From Flammeovirgaceae bacterium (lineage in GTDB: Bacteria > Bacteroidota > Bacteroidia > Cytophagales > Cyclobacteriaceae): DNA of 64,000 nucleotides. The translations under genes and the position numbers were made by a program. The stretch is taken from positions 2,789,225 through 2,853,224 of the forward strand of contig CP054185.1 of NCBI GenBank assembly GCA_015180985.1, written 5' to 3'. Under the pieces are notes generated by a model that did no database searches, had not been told where the DNA came from, and was given only the letters and a program-made list of their open reading frames with translations. Every line of letters starts with the position of its first letter. Position 1 is the stretch's first letter. Below, piece after piece: positions 8,173 to 17,158 of this stretch.

Positions 8173-9284
8173 AACGGGTATTGTTTATTGACCGGGATGG
8201 AACCCTTATCATCGAACCAGCAGACGAACAAATCGACAGCCTGGAAAAACTGGAATTTTATCCGGGCGTTATCCAATGGCTGGGCCGTATTGCCAGCAAA
8301 ACGGATTTCGAACTGGTGATTGTAACCAACCAGGATGGATTGGGTACCGCCAGGTTCCCTGAAGAATCATTCTGGCCGGCTCATACCAAAATGCTTAAAA
8401 CTTTTGAAGGAGAGGGTATCCGGTTTTCAAACGTATTTATTGATCGATCATTTGCACACGAAAACAAGCCCACCCGAAAGCCGGGTACTGCCATGCTTAC
8501 CGAATACATTACCGGAAATTATGACTTAGCCAACTCGTATGTTATTGGCGACCGGCTTACGGATGTGGAACTTGCTTATAATCTCGGCTGCAAATCAATC
8601 CTTATAAACGATGGCCGGCTTACAGAAAAATTAAGTGAAAAGCCTTACGCGTACGTAAATCAGCTAAGTACAACCAGTTGGAAAGAAGTGTATGAATGGC
8701 TCTCAAAACCCATGCGTGAAGCAACAAGTACCCGAAAAACCAATGAAACCGAAATAACTATCTCGCTTAATCTTGATGGAAGCGGAAAGTCGTTTATCCA
8801 TACCGGCATTGGCTTTTTCGATCACATGCTGGATCAATTGGCAAAACATGGAAATATGGATTTGCAAATTCAGGTTCAGGGCGACCTGCATGTAGATGAA
8901 CACCATACCATTGAAGACACCGCCCTTTTACTGGGCGAAACTTTTTATAAAGCACTGGGCACCAAGCTTGGTATTGAACGATACGGGTTTGTGTTGCCGA
9001 TGGACGATTGTCTGGCGCAGGTAGCGGTTGACTTTGGCGGAAGACCCTGGTTGGTTTGGGAGGCAGAATTCAAGCGCGAGAAAATCGGTGAAATGCCAAC
9101 TGAAATGTTTTACCACTTTTTTAAATCATTCTCCGATACGGCACGGTGTAACCTGAATATTAAAGCTGAAGGAACAAACGAGCACCATAAAATTGAAGCC
9201 ATCTTCAAAGCCTTTGCCCGGGCCCTGCGCATGGCAGTGAAACGAAGCGGAAATGAATTACCAACTACCAAAGGAACGTTGTAA
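8169..9284 (+). CDS. hisB: Bifunctional histidinol-phosphatase / imidazoleglycerol-phosphate dehydratase
   Basis: A 371-residue fusion carrying two steps of histidine synthesis. Residues 1-165 are a HAD phosphatase (FIDRDGTLI with Asp8 and Asp10, [31 protein letters not shown]). Residues from about 177 to the end are the dehydratase ([70 protein letters not shown]) with the His/Glu manganese ligands present. The phosphatase part lacks the zinc-loop cysteines known from E. coli HisB: the equivalent segment reads [15 protein letters not shown]. Start overlaps the hisC stop by 4 nt. Confidence 0.96.
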   Translation: MKRVLFIDRDGTLIIEPADEQIDSLEKLEFYPGVIQWLGRIASKTDFELVIVTNQDGLGTARFPEESFWPAHTKMLKTFEGEGIRFSNVFIDRSFAHENKPTRKPGTAMLTEYITGNYDLANSYVIGDRLTDVELAYNLGCKSILINDGRLTEKLSEKPYAYVNQLSTTSWKEVYEWLSKPMREATSTRKTNETEITISLNLDGSGKSFIHTGIGFFDHMLDQLAKHGNMDLQIQVQGDLHVDEHHTIEDTALLLGETFYKALGTKLGIERYGFVLPMDDCLAQVAVDFGGRPWLVWEAEFKREKIGEMPTEMFYHFFKSFSDTARCNLNIKAEGTNEHHKIEAIFKAFARALRMAVKRSGNELPTTKGTL

Positions 9285-9290
9285 CATCAA

Positions 9291-9878
9291 ATGAAAACAG
9301 CCATTATAAAATATAACGCAGGCAACATTCAATCAGTAGCTTACGCACTGGAACGGCTTGGGGCCAGCTTTATTATAACTGATATCCCTGAAGAAATTGC
9401 ATCGGCTGACAATGTAATTTTCCCCGGTGTAGGCCAGGCACAAACCACAATGGCGTATTTACGAAAGCAGAACCTGGATAAACTAATCCGTAAACTTAAT
9501 CAACCCGTATTAGGCATTTGCCTCGGCATGCAACTACTATGTGGTTTCTCCGAAGAAGGAAACACCCCATGCCTCGGAATATTTGATGAGACCGTAAAAC
9601 GTTTTGCGCCCGATGCGCAACATAAAGTTCCGCACATGGGCTGGAATCAGGTGGAGTTCAAAACTAATGGAATAGGGCTATTCATGCAGCCGGCTAACTT
9701 CTATTTTGTTCATAGCTATTATGTTCCTGTAAACAAATACACCATCGCCCAATGTCATTACGGAGAACCCTTCAGCGCCATGATGCGAAAGGACAATTTT
9801 CTGGCGGTGCAGTTCCATCCGGAAAAATCAGGTCAAGCCGGTGAACATGTTTTACGCTATTTTCTACAATCGTTTTAG
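9291..9878 (+). CDS. hisH: Imidazole glycerol phosphate synthase, glutaminase subunit
   Basis: Class I glutamine amidotransferase subunit (195 residues) that hydrolyses glutamine and channels ammonia to HisF. The N-terminus IIKYNAGNIQSVAYALERLG, the oxyanion/nucleophile motif LGICLGMQLL with Cys77, HMGWNQVEF, FVHSYYV and the C-terminal VQFHPEKSG supplying the catalytic His and Glu are all present. Start is 6 nt after hisB and the stop is 8 nt before hisA. HisF, its partner, lies two genes on. Confidence 0.96.
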   Translation: MKTAIIKYNAGNIQSVAYALERLGASFIITDIPEEIASADNVIFPGVGQAQTTMAYLRKQNLDKLIRKLNQPVLGICLGMQLLCGFSEEGNTPCLGIFDETVKRFAPDAQHKVPHMGWNQVEFKTNGIGLFMQPANFYFVHSYYVPVNKYTIAQCHYGEPFSAMMRKDNFLAVQFHPEKSGQAGEHVLRYFLQSF

Positions 9879-9886
9879 TTGTACCT

Positions 9887-10609
9887 ATGAAAATGAAAAT
9901 CATACCAGCAATTGATATCATCAATGGAAAATGTGTCCGCCTTGTTCAGGGCAACTTTGGCAAAGTAACGGTGTACAGCAAAGATCCTGTTAAAGTTGCC
10001 CGCCAGTTCGAAGAAGACGGATTTGAATTCCTGCACCTGGTTGACCTTGACGGTGCCCGGCTGGGCGGTGTAACAAACTGGAAGGTAATTGAAAAAATTG
10101 CGGAGAACACGGCCTTAAAAACCGATTTTGGCGGTGGTGTAAAAACCGATGAAGAGATTGAGCGGCTACTGGGTTTAGGCATTGACTACATTAATGCAGG
10201 CAGCCTGGCTGTTCAGCAACCTGACACGTTTAATGCGTGGCTGAAGAAATACGGCTCAGATAACTTTATCCTTAGCGCAGATGTACAGCATGAAATGGTA
10301 AAAATTTCAGGATGGCAGAAGGAGGCCGGTATTTCGGTCTTTGATCTGATCAGGAAATTCAAGGCTGTACGGCACGTAACCTGCACCGACATCAGCACCG
10401 ATGGCATGTTAAACGGACCGAACATTACACTCTATAAAAAGCTGAAAATAAAATTCCCGAACCTGGGCATCATCGCCAGCGGTGGAATAAGTACTGCTGA
10501 TGATGTGGAGGAACTGAATTACCTTAAACTGGAGGGTATTATTATCGGAAAAGCGCTTTACGAAAAAACAATTTCAGCCGAAGAATTAAAAAACAGAAAC
10601 CTGTTGTAA
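9887..10609 (+). CDS. hisA: ProFAR isomerase
   Basis: TIM-barrel isomerase (240 residues) that opens the ribose of ProFAR to PRFAR by an Amadori rearrangement. Motifs: IIPAIDIINGKCVRLVQG with the general base Asp (Asp10 from this start, Asp8 if the second ATG at 9893 is used, which matches the usual numbering), LHLVDLDGARLGG, DFGGGVKTDEEIERLLGLG, CTDISTDGMLNGPN with the second catalytic Asp, and IIASGGISTADDVEEL. It is followed directly by hisF with no gap (TAA 10607-10609, ATG 10610). Confidence 0.96.
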   Translation: MKMKIIPAIDIINGKCVRLVQGNFGKVTVYSKDPVKVARQFEEDGFEFLHLVDLDGARLGGVTNWKVIEKIAENTALKTDFGGGVKTDEEIERLLGLGIDYINAGSLAVQQPDTFNAWLKKYGSDNFILSADVQHEMVKISGWQKEAGISVFDLIRKFKAVRHVTCTDISTDGMLNGPNITLYKKLKIKFPNLGIIASGGISTADDVEELNYLKLEGIIIGKALYEKTISAEELKNRNLL

Positions 10610-11365
10610 ATGCTTGGTAAACGCATTATACCATGCCTTGACGTTGCGGGCGGCCGAACCGTTAAAGGCGTCAACTTCAGCAACCTTCGCGATGCAGGCG
10701 ATCCGGTTGAATTGGCCGCCACGTATGCCAGCCAGGGAGCCGATGAACTGGTATTTCTGGATATTTCGGCTACGCTGGAAGAGCGTAAACCGATGACCAC
10801 CTGGGTTAAAGCCGTTGCGCGCCAAATCAACATTCCGTTCACCGTGGGCGGAGGAATTTCGACCCTGAATGATGTTGATGTTCTGCTCAATGCCGGAGCC
10901 GATAAAGTAAGCATCAATTCGGCAGCCGTCCGCAACCCGCACGTGCTCGATGAACTGGCCGGCCATTTTGGCTCTCAGTGTATTGTGCTGGCCATCGATG
11001 CACGCAAAATCCATAATAGCTGGGTAGTCCATACCCATGGCGGCAAAAACCCGACTGACAAAAAGCTTTTCAGTTGGGCAAAAGAAGGCCAGGAGCGCGG
11101 TGCCGGAGAAATTCTGTTTACCAGCATGGACCACGATGGCACAAAAAACGGATTTGCCCTTGACCCACTGGAAAAGCTGCATCACTTGCTTACCATACCC
11201 GTTATCGCTTCGGGTGGAGCAGGCACCATGGGGCACTTTGCCGATGCATTTGCCTTGGCTAAGGCTGATGCTGCATTGGCGGCCAGCATTTTTCATTTTG
11301 GCGAGATTAGCATACCGGAACTGAAAAAATTTTTACACAAACACCATATACCCGTTCGGCTATGA
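10610..11365 (+). CDS. hisF: Imidazole glycerol phosphate synthase, cyclase subunit
   Basis: TIM-barrel cyclase (251 residues) that uses ammonia from HisH to convert PRFAR into imidazole glycerol phosphate and AICAR. Evidence: [19 protein letters not shown] with catalytic Asp11, [41 protein letters not shown] (second catalytic Asp), [19 protein letters not shown] and [13 protein letters not shown]. It abuts hisA and its stop overlaps the hisIE start by 4 nt (11362-11365). A 236-codon open frame on the opposite strand here is a codon-bias shadow. Confidence 0.97.
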   Translation: MLGKRIIPCLDVAGGRTVKGVNFSNLRDAGDPVELAATYASQGADELVFLDISATLEERKPMTTWVKAVARQINIPFTVGGGISTLNDVDVLLNAGADKVSINSAAVRNPHVLDELAGHFGSQCIVLAIDARKIHNSWVVHTHGGKNPTDKKLFSWAKEGQERGAGEILFTSMDHDGTKNGFALDPLEKLHHLLTIPVIASGGAGTMGHFADAFALAKADAALAASIFHFGEISIPELKKFLHKHHIPVRL

Positions 11366-11949
11366 AACCCGATTTTTCTAAAAACAACGGACTGCTGCCT
11401 TGTATAATTCAGGATTACAGAACGCAAAAAGTGTTAACGTTAGGGTACATGAATGAAGAAGCGTGGTTAAAAACACAAGCTGAACAGCGGGTAACTTTTT
11501 TCAGCCGGTCTAAAAACCGGTTGTGGACGAAAGGTGAAACCTCCGGAAATTTCCTTTATGTGGTTGATATGCTTCCTGATTGTGATAAGGATACGCTGCT
11601 GATTAAGGTGAAACCAGCAGGGCCTGTATGCCATACCGGCACCGATACCTGCTTTGGTGAAACAAATAACGTGTTTAGCCTTGCTACGCTTGAAGAGGTC
11701 ATCCGGTTTCGCAAGGAAAAACCTGAAGGGGCCTCATATACCTCTGCATTATTTCAGGCCGGCATTAATAAAATAGCCCAAAAAGTGGGCGAAGAGGCAG
11801 TTGAATTGGTTATTGAAGCGAAAGATTACAATGATGAAGGATTCCTCAATGAAGCAGCTGATTTACTATACCATTACCTGGTTTTGCTGGCCGCACGCAA
11901 TAAAACACTGGCCGATGTGGAGCAGGTGCTGAAAGACAGGCACCGTTAA
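11362..11949 (+). CDS. hisIE: Bifunctional phosphoribosyl-AMP cyclohydrolase / phosphoribosyl-ATP pyrophosphatase
   Basis: A 195-residue fusion for steps two and three of the pathway. Residues 1-105 are the cyclohydrolase ([53 protein letters not shown] and TDTCF with the zinc cysteines). Residues 110-195 are the helical pyrophosphatase ([29 protein letters not shown]). It is the last gene of the operon; the 79-nt spacer after it shows no obvious terminator hairpin, so read-through into the nitroreductase gene cannot be excluded. Confidence 0.96.
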   Translation: MKPDFSKNNGLLPCIIQDYRTQKVLTLGYMNEEAWLKTQAEQRVTFFSRSKNRLWTKGETSGNFLYVVDMLPDCDKDTLLIKVKPAGPVCHTGTDTCFGETNNVFSLATLEEVIRFRKEKPEGASYTSALFQAGINKIAQKVGEEAVELVIEAKDYNDEGFLNEAADLLYHYLVLLAARNKTLADVEQVLKDRHR

Positions 11950-12028
11950 TTTCAACATAACCGAAAGAATTGTCAACCGGCTTACACTTTAAAACAACGG
12001 ATATAGCGGGGGATTTTTATCTTCGTGA

Positions 12029-12718
12029 ATGAAATTACCCGAAACAAAAACCATCAACGGCTTTTCTTTTATCCGATACACGCGTGAACCCTATCCGGAA
12101 TCTGAAGTAACTTCACGTAGTCAATGGTTTTACGAATGGATGAACCAACGCAGAACCGTGCGCGAGTTTTCTGATAAACCCGTTTCTAAGGAAGTCATCA
12201 CCAACCTGGTATTAACGGCCTCAACAGCACCCAGTGGTGCACACAAACAACCATGGACATTTTGCGTGGTTGAACGGCCGGAACTAAAGAAAAAAATACG
12301 CGAAGCAGCCGAACAAGAGGAGTACGAAAGTTACACTAACCGGATGAGTGAGGAGTGGCTTAACGCCATTAAACCGCTGCAAACCGACTGGCATAAACCC
12401 TTTCTGGAAACGGCCCCCTATCTGATTGTTGTTTTCAAAAAGCTTTACGATTTACATCCTGATGGCTCCAAAAGCAACAATTACTATGTAAGCGAATCGG
12501 TTGGCCTTGCCTGCGGCTTTCTACTGGCTGCCATCCACTATGCCGGGCTTGTTGCTTTAACACATACGCCCAGTCCGATGAATTTTCTTACCAAAATCCT
12601 TAACAGACCTGAAAACGAAAGACCGTTTCTGTTAATACCGGTAGGTTACCCAACTGAAGAATCTTATGTACCCGATTTAAAACGGAAGGATTTATCAGAA
12701 ATAGCGGTGTACTGCTAA
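12029..12718 (+). CDS. Nitroreductase-family flavoprotein, iodotyrosine-deiodinase-like
   Basis: A 229-residue FMN-dependent protein of the nitroreductase superfamily. The phosphate-binding Arg cluster NQRRTVREFS and APSGAHKQPW are present. The central lid EEYESYTNRMSEEW, followed by TDWHKPFLETAPYLIVVFK, lines up with the iodotyrosine deiodinase active-site lid, where Glu, Tyr and Lys bind the halotyrosine zwitterion; all three appear conserved. Bacterial relatives (a Haliscomenobacter enzyme among them) dehalogenate halotyrosines, so reductive dehalogenation is a reasonable inference, though the physiological substrate is unknown. A promoter-like TATCTTCG (12018-12025) stands directly before the start. 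It ends overlapping the convergent gene by 4 nt. Confidence 0.85.
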   Translation: MKLPETKTINGFSFIRYTREPYPESEVTSRSQWFYEWMNQRRTVREFSDKPVSKEVITNLVLTASTAPSGAHKQPWTFCVVERPELKKKIREAAEQEEYESYTNRMSEEWLNAIKPLQTDWHKPFLETAPYLIVVFKKLYDLHPDGSKSNNYYVSESVGLACGFLLAAIHYAGLVALTHTPSPMNFLTKILNRPENERPFLLIPVGYPTEESYVPDLKRKDLSEIAVYC

Positions 12719-13287
12719 TTTTTGTTAATTAAGCGATTGTTCTTGGGGTATGTTTTAAGATAAGTCAATGTATAGGTAATTGTTTGGTTTCCTTTTACAA
12801 ATGAATAAACGCCCTCCAGAATATCAGGCTTCATCGAATCATAAACAAAGGTAAACGTCATCACCTTTCCATCGGGTTCAAAATGCTTGTATATAAATCC
12901 TCCTCCTTCTGATAAACTGTTTACTTCGGCCACCACCGGATACTCAGCGCCATCTTTATTTGTAATGGCAATTTCTATGTATTCGTTTTTTGATTCGGGC
13001 CAGTCTTTTAAAATGGCTACCGTGGCATAGTTTTCCTTTCTAACCAGTGTTCTCTCACGTTCTGTGGATGACAACAGGGTTGGTCCTTTCTTTTTTATCA
13101 CACAGGATACCGAATAAATGCCTTCGATAGACGTTTCAACAAAATCACGGGCGATATACCGCCTGATCATCTCTTCGGCATTAACCATTTTATAAACAGA
13201 TTTCTTCTGAGGCACCTTGAAAGAAAACAGTTGTGCTTCGCAGTGAAAGCTGAGAAGCAGCAACAAGCATGTGAAGCGTATAGTCAT
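12715..13287 (-). CDS. Secreted protein of unknown function
   Basis: A 190-residue protein with an N-terminal signal peptide (TIRFTCLLLLLSFHCEA, cleavage near residue 18). The rest is mainly predicted beta strand with many charged residues and no motif that I recognise. It follows the flavoprotein gene at 13289 after a single base, so the two are almost certainly one transcript. Its stop overlaps the end of the convergent nitroreductase gene by 4 nt. It may be a periplasmic or outer-membrane-associated accessory protein; nothing in the sequence gives a function. Confidence 0.75.
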   Translation of the reverse strand: MTIRFTCLLLLLSFHCEAQLFSFKVPQKKSVYKMVNAEEMIRRYIARDFVETSIEGIYSVSCVIKKKGPTLLSSTERERTLVRKENYATVAILKDWPESKNEYIEIAITNKDGAEYPVVAEVNSLSEGGGFIYKHFEPDGKVMTFTFVYDSMKPDILEGVYSFVKGNQTITYTLTYLKTYPKNNRLINKN

Positions 13288-13288
13288 G

Positions 13289-14773
13289 CTAAAAATGCAG
13301 GTCCTGGTAAACGCCCTGCGTGGAGGTTCGGCACGAAAGCTTACCGGTTAAAGCGCTGGGTTTAAACATGGATTTACCCAGCAGCATACGCACACACTCC
13401 TGAATGCCCTCCGTGATAGACGGATGCGGGTGCACACATTCGGCCAGTTCTTCAATCCCTTTATCCATAGAAATTAACAAGGCTACCGCCTGGATGGCAC
13501 TGGAGGCATGGTTGCCCACTACCTTCATACCCAGAATTTTCATGTGCTCATCGTTGGTAACAAGTAATTTAATAAAACCCTGCGTATTACGCTTGGCAAT
13601 GGCTCGTGGAATGCAACTGTAATCCAGGGTAACTACTTTATAGTCAATACCCTTTTCGCGCGCTTGTGTTTCATTAAGGCCCACACCTGCCACTTCCGGA
13701 TTTAAAAACATAATGGTACTGATGTTTTCATACACCAGTTTACGTTCCGGTTTTCCAAAAATCTTTTCAACTGCATAGCGGCCTTCCAGTTCGCCAACGT
13801 TTACCAATGAAATATCCGCTGTAATATCGCCAACGGCATAAATATTCGACACATTGGTTTGGGTGTCGTTATCTTCAATACCGCGCTTCGAGATGTGTAT
13901 ATCCACCCGGTTTTCATCCCATAATTCCTCATAATTAGGTGTACGCCCTACGGCCACCAACGCCTTTTCAACATTAAAAATTTCTTTGCCTCCATCGGTG
14001 TACTCCAGTTCATACTCCACACGCCCGTTCTTTATTTCCATCCGAACCAGCCGCGAGTTCCGGTGTATCAGCACACCGCTGTTTTCCATATTCCGCTCAA
14101 TAACACGCACCACGTCTTCATCTTCAAACGGCAGTATGCGATCGCCCTTGTCAATCAGGTGAACCTTGGTTTTGCCGAATCCGGAAAAAATGGTGGCGTA
14201 TTCGCAGCCGATAACTCCGGCACCGACAATCACCATGCTTTCTGGAAAATCTTCCATATTTTCAATTCCCTCACTTGTCATAACAATCTTTTCATCAAGG
14301 GGCAGTTCGGGCAAATGGCGAGGGCGGCTACCGGTGGCCAGAATGATATAATCGGTTTTAACTACTTCCTTGTGTGCTCCGTTAACAATTTCAACTTCGT
14401 GCTGGCTTATTAACCTGGCTGTTCCGGTTTTAAAGGTCAGCAGCCTGGCGTAGGCCGAATCCTGCAGCAGGTGCATATGCTCTTCCAGCAAAGACTTTCG
14501 TTCGTTTACAGCTCTTCGAACTTCGGCCTGAATTTCTTTATAGGAGATGCTGGGCGCCTGAATGTTGTACCGTTTTAAACTTTTACGAAAACTGGCTGCC
14601 TCCCGCGATAGTTCCCACCAGGTTTTTGATGAAAGTGCACCGTTGGTAACACCGGCACCCCCTACGCGGTTGCGTTCAATGAGTAGAACCTTCTTTTTGA
14701 AATCAAGTGCGCGCATAGCCGCAGCATAGCCTGAGGGACCGGCACCTATAACCACCAAATCGAATTTTTCCAT
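13289..14773 (-). CDS. FAD/NAD(P)-dependent oxidoreductase lacking the redox disulfide
   Basis: A 494-residue protein of the dihydrolipoamide dehydrogenase/transhydrogenase class. It has the FAD dinucleotide fold (VVIGAGPSGYAAAMRAL), a second NAD(P)-binding fold (MVIVGAGVIGCEYATIFSGFG), the IYAVGDIT FAD motif and a C-terminal dimerisation domain with the HPHPSITEGIQE segment. At the position of the redox-active CxxxxC the sequence is GGAGVTNGALSSKTWW, with no cysteine. Without the disulfide it cannot act as a classical Lpd or glutathione reductase; a soluble transhydrogenase-like hydride exchange or a quite different acceptor is more likely. The secreted-protein gene 1 nt downstream is probably co-transcribed. 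Confidence 0.88.
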   Translation of the reverse strand: MEKFDLVVIGAGPSGYAAAMRALDFKKKVLLIERNRVGGAGVTNGALSSKTWWELSREAASFRKSLKRYNIQAPSISYKEIQAEVRRAVNERKSLLEEHMHLLQDSAYARLLTFKTGTARLISQHEVEIVNGAHKEVVKTDYIILATGSRPRHLPELPLDEKIVMTSEGIENMEDFPESMVIVGAGVIGCEYATIFSGFGKTKVHLIDKGDRILPFEDEDVVRVIERNMENSGVLIHRNSRLVRMEIKNGRVEYELEYTDGGKEIFNVEKALVAVGRTPNYEELWDENRVDIHISKRGIEDNDTQTNVSNIYAVGDITADISLVNVGELEGRYAVEKIFGKPERKLVYENISTIMFLNPEVAGVGLNETQAREKGIDYKVVTLDYSCIPRAIAKRNTQGFIKLLVTNDEHMKILGMKVVGNHASSAIQAVALLISMDKGIEELAECVHPHPSITEGIQECVRMLLGKSMFKPSALTGKLSCRTSTQGVYQDLHF

Positions 14774-14826
14774 ACGAAAAAAGCTTAACTATAATTGACC
14801 GGTTGCCAAGTTACTTGTTTATAACA

Positions 14827-15759
14827 TCAATGCTTATCCCGTAAAGGCAAAAAATTACCGGCTATCATACACCGCACACTGCCACCACCGTATTTTTCAA
14901 TAGTTGGTATGGGGATGGGGATCATCTCGGCAAAGCGTGAAATGGCATTAACCTGACCGGGTAACAGCGAATTGAAAGCCTGTTCAGATAGCAGCACGTA
15001 CGGCTCATTATTTCGGTTTCTTACTTCCATCATATTTCCGGCAAACGCCCGCATCTGCGCATAACTAATAGCTACTACTTTATGGCCGGTTGTTAAAAAA
15101 CTGTTTAAAAGAAGCTCCTGGTCTTCATCATCCCTTACAGCATCAAGACAGATAACCGCAAAACCAGAACCCACGCACATCATCACGTTAGTATGATAAA
15201 TAGGAATCTTCTGCTCATCAACAGCATTGAAAATCAATGAAGTGAAACCCAATTTGTTGGTTACAGTTGCAACCAATGCTTCGTTTGTTCTGGACGAGCG
15301 GGCTGCGTAAGCTATCCGGTTAACGTAATCAAATACAAGACTTCCGGTTCCTTCCAGAAAGCGGTTTTGTTTTTCTTCACCGGTTATATCAACCACTCCA
15401 TTAATAATAAACTGCTTTTTTAGCTGGTCAATAATATCGGCCCTGCGCTCAGATCTGCGGTTTGGGGCCAGCATCGGGTACAGCACCAGGGTACCGTCTT
15501 CGTGTAACGAAATCCAGTTGTTTGGAAACTGGGCATCAGGCTTTACCGGCTGGGGCGTGTCATCAAATACCTGCACATCAATATCATGCGAACGCAACAA
15601 ATCAACCATCCTATCAAATTCCAAAAGCGCTTTATGCCTTACTTCTTCTCTGACTGGGCTTTCCAAGGGTTGTTGAAACATATTGGAGCCGGCCGTATCC
15701 GGATTATAGCCGAATGCGGCCGGGCGTACCATAAAAACAGAAGCGGGAGCCTGATGCAT
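14827..15759 (-). CDS. ctlX: CtlX-like arginine-deiminase-related hydrolase
   Basis: A 310-residue member of the guanidine-modifying (amidinotransferase) superfamily. Recognisable elements: VFMVRPAAFGYNPDTAGSN at the start, PDAQFPNNWISLHEDGTLVLYPM with the substrate-binding Asp and Asn, the catalytic His segment IPIYHTNVMMCVG, and the C-terminal nucleophile segment GGGSVRCMIAG with its Cys. The first and last motifs are characteristic of the CtlX group, linked in Francisella to citrulline use; here the substrate is inferred to be citrulline, arginine or a related guanidino/ureido compound. It stands alone, divergent from the PAP2 gene with a 70-nt shared upstream region. Confidence 0.82.
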   Translation of the reverse strand: MHQAPASVFMVRPAAFGYNPDTAGSNMFQQPLESPVREEVRHKALLEFDRMVDLLRSHDIDVQVFDDTPQPVKPDAQFPNNWISLHEDGTLVLYPMLAPNRRSERRADIIDQLKKQFIINGVVDITGEEKQNRFLEGTGSLVFDYVNRIAYAARSSRTNEALVATVTNKLGFTSLIFNAVDEQKIPIYHTNVMMCVGSGFAVICLDAVRDDEDQELLLNSFLTTGHKVVAISYAQMRAFAGNMMEVRNRNNEPYVLLSEQAFNSLLPGQVNAISRFAEMIPIPIPTIEKYGGGSVRCMIAGNFLPLRDKH

Positions 15760-15784
15760 GCCGTTGCAGTTACAATTATAAACT

Positions 15785-15792
15785 TAATTTTG
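15785..15792 (+). promoter_or_regulatory. Candidate -7 box for the PAP2 gene
   Basis: TAATTTTG at 15785-15792 fits TAnnTTTG exactly, with GTTG (15763-15766) 18 nt upstream as a one-mismatch -33 box. The predicted start of transcription leaves an untranslated leader of about 30 nt before the ATG at 15830. Confidence 0.45.
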
Positions 15793-15829
15793 CAGCAGCA
15801 ATAACGCTTACTCCCTATACCTAAACAGT

Positions 15830-16405
15830 ATGCTGGATACCCTGCTGGAACTTGATAAACAACTTCTGCTATGGCTTAACGGTTTTCATGCCCCCTGGCT
15901 GGATCCGATAATGCTTGTTCTTACTAAAACCATCGCCTGGTTGCCCTTGTATCTCTTCCTGCTCTATCTTGTAATTAAAGATTATCAGAAAGAAAGCTGG
16001 CGGGTATTGCTGGTTATTGCTGTAACTATTCTCCTGACCGACCAGCTGACAAGTAGTGTGATGAAGCCGTTTTTTGAACGGCTTCGCCCATCGCGCGACC
16101 CGGAACTGGCCGGACTGATTCACCTGGTTAACGGATACAAAGGTGGATTGTACGGTTTTGTCTCAGGCCATGCTGCCAACAGCTTTGGCATTGCCATGTT
16201 GTTTTGGTTATTATACAAACAAAGTCGGAAGTGGATTTGGACACTGTTTATCTGGGCAGGTTTTCTTACTTATACACGCATTTATCTGGGGGTACATTTC
16301 CCCGGTGATGTATTAGTTGGGGCTCTTGTCGGCATTGGCTGTGCACTCCTAAGCCATTACCTGTATAAGCGTTTTTTAGAACCCGCTAAATTAACTCAAG
16401 CTTAA
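15830..16405 (+). CDS. PAP2-family membrane phosphatase
   Basis: A 191-residue integral membrane phosphatase with about five or six hydrophobic segments. The three PAP2 signature motifs are present: KPFFERLRP (KxxxxxxRP), SGHAANSFG (PSGH-type, here VSGH) and RIYLGVHFPGDV (SRxxxxxHxxxD-type with the catalytic His and Asp). Likely substrates are undecaprenyl pyrophosphate or other lipid phosphates on the outer face of the inner membrane. The N-terminus LLLWLNGFHAPWLD is typical of Bacteroidota PAP2 proteins. Its 3' end overlaps the convergent head-GIN gene by 4 nt. A separate UppP is encoded at 50522. Confidence 0.9.
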   Translation: MLDTLLELDKQLLLWLNGFHAPWLDPIMLVLTKTIAWLPLYLFLLYLVIKDYQKESWRVLLVIAVTILLTDQLTSSVMKPFFERLRPSRDPELAGLIHLVNGYKGGLYGFVSGHAANSFGIAMLFWLLYKQSRKWIWTLFIWAGFLTYTRIYLGVHFPGDVLVGALVGIGCALLSHYLYKRFLEPAKLTQA

Positions 16406-17109
16406 TTGTCTCTTCCCCTTACCTCGGCACCAAAATTGGTGTTGGTATGGCGCACGGCCGGGCTTCCTGCGTAATCAACCACAGCACCCAACCCGGCTGA
16501 AACCTCAATCTCATCGGTTACGGAAACAAAAACTTCTGACCCCATGCTGGCTTTTACATAAGCCGATTTACTCTGCAATTGCCGGGCTTTAATAACACCA
16601 CCCATACTGGATTTCACTTCAAGATATTCTGTACGGCCATTTAAGCGCAGAACTGAACCCATGTTTGACTTGAGATACAAATTCTTCGCCAGCACCTCCA
16701 TTGATATTTCAGCGCCCATGCTGCAATCAATTGCCAGGTTCTTTGATTTTAACCTGTCGGATGTGGTAACCACGGCACCCGCGCTCGCTTTGATCTCGTC
16801 AATATCGGTGTAATAAACTTTTACACGGATGTACTCATCCCACTTCGAATCGGAACCCCAGTCGTTAAAATAATGGCGGTTGCGAAGTTTAAGTTTTAAC
16901 GTGTTACCACTAACACCGGCTACAACGTCCTTCGAATCAACTCCTTTATACTCCAGTTCAACACGGTTTTTGTCGGAGTAAATCAGTTCCACATCGAAAG
17001 GTCCAAATACATCAATAGCATTAAAAGTTTCCAGGTTAACCGATTGCCGTTGTGCCATGGCACTAACCGGGAGACTGAAAAGAAGGGCAAGAATAAGGTT
17101 TTTCGCCAT
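16402..17109 (-). CDS. Head-GIN domain secreted protein
   Basis: A 235-residue exported protein with a signal peptide ending near AMAQ (residue 19). From about residue 25 it has the DUF2807 / head-GIN pattern: NAIDVFGPFDVELIYSD, then a series of short parallel beta-helix turns in which S-M-G/A-type steps recur (CSMGAEISM, SNMGSVLRL, SSMGGVIKA, ASMGSEVFV). The family is described as putative adhesin or autotransporter-like but has no proved function. The gene stands alone on the minus strand between PAP2 and riboflavin synthase, with a weak promoter-like TATACTTG just upstream. Confidence 0.85.
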   Translation of the reverse strand: MAKNLILALLFSLPVSAMAQRQSVNLETFNAIDVFGPFDVELIYSDKNRVELEYKGVDSKDVVAGVSGNTLKLKLRNRHYFNDWGSDSKWDEYIRVKVYYTDIDEIKASAGAVVTTSDRLKSKNLAIDCSMGAEISMEVLAKNLYLKSNMGSVLRLNGRTEYLEVKSSMGGVIKARQLQSKSAYVKASMGSEVFVSVTDEIEVSAGLGAVVDYAGSPAVRHTNTNFGAEVRGRDN

Positions 17110-17158
17110 AATTAATCAAGTATATGCGAATGACGACAACAACCGCCTAAAGGTTGCA

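Noticed and set aside
10586-11296. A 236-codon open frame on the minus strand through hisF
   Set aside because: It lies fully antisense to a clearly intact hisF and shows no family motif; it arises from codon bias of the real gene.
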